In this document: positions 14,015 through 14,024 of the stretch, piece by piece
Position numbering within the stretch: position 1 is the stretch's first letter
Layout of the letters: each line of letters starts with the position of its first letter
Origin: CAYVMN01 sp964452575
GTDB lineage: Bacteria; Desulfobacterota; DSM-4660; Desulfatiglandales; Desulfatiglandaceae
Assembly (NCBI GenBank): GCA_964452575.1
Contig: CAYVMN010000126.1
Coordinates: 1-14,024, forward strand
Reading direction: 5' to 3'
Length of the DNA: 14,024 bases
Translations under genes and position numbers: made by a program
Notes under the pieces: model-generated
The model's database searches: none
What the model saw: the letters and a program-made list of their open reading frames with translations, nothing else
Told to the model about the DNA's origin: nothing

Positions 14015-14024
14015 CATGACAACC

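Overview
The window reads as a chromosomal segment of an anaerobic, probably sulfate-reducing or syntrophic deltaproteobacterium (Desulfobacterota). That placement is inferred from gene content: ferredoxin-linked 2-oxoacid oxidation, HdrA/HdrD/MvhD-type modules, an ADP-forming acyl-CoA synthetase subunit and a probable selenocysteine-containing HdrA. No rRNA or tRNA gene is present to confirm it.

Layout: (1) positions 1-44, minus strand, hold the first codons of purA. (2) Positions 45-468 are a divergent intergenic region with a near-perfect sigma70 promoter (387-414) pointing into the main operon. A cluster of GAAATTT half-sites sits directly upstream of it. (3) Positions 469-12509 are a tightly packed plus-strand operon: korD-korA-korB-korC (2-oxoacid:ferredoxin oxidoreductase), then a 1141-residue HdrA/GltD mosaic flavoprotein, an MvhD-HdrC-HdrB fusion, an HdrA-MvhD fusion interrupted by an in-frame UGA, and the alpha subunit of an ADP-forming acyl-CoA synthetase. 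(4) Positions 12532-12986 hold two small, translationally coupled hypothetical ORFs. (5) Positions 12987-13304 are non-coding and repeat-rich, with a probable decayed fragment of a REP-associated (Y1) transposase and a 116-bp nested palindromic element. (6) Positions 13305-13961, minus strand, encode an unrecognised protein with an SH3-like C-terminus.

Central interpretation (inference): the Kor enzyme oxidises a 2-oxoacid to acyl-CoA and yields low-potential electrons. HdrA, the HdrCB fusion and the GltD-like mosaic could then exchange those electrons between ferredoxin, NAD(P)H and a disulfide-type acceptor by flavin-based bifurcation or confurcation. The AcdA-like subunit could convert the acyl-CoA to acid plus ATP. 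No hydrogenase, formate dehydrogenase or Flx subunits are present, so the GltD module is the obvious NAD(P)H port. The most striking single observation is the HdrA gene. Its reading frame is broken by a UGA exactly where HdrA proteins carry a conserved Cys, and a perfect hairpin with a GGUC apical loop follows 27 nt later. This is the expected form of a bacterial SECIS element, so the protein is best read as a single 809-residue selenoprotein (Sec210).
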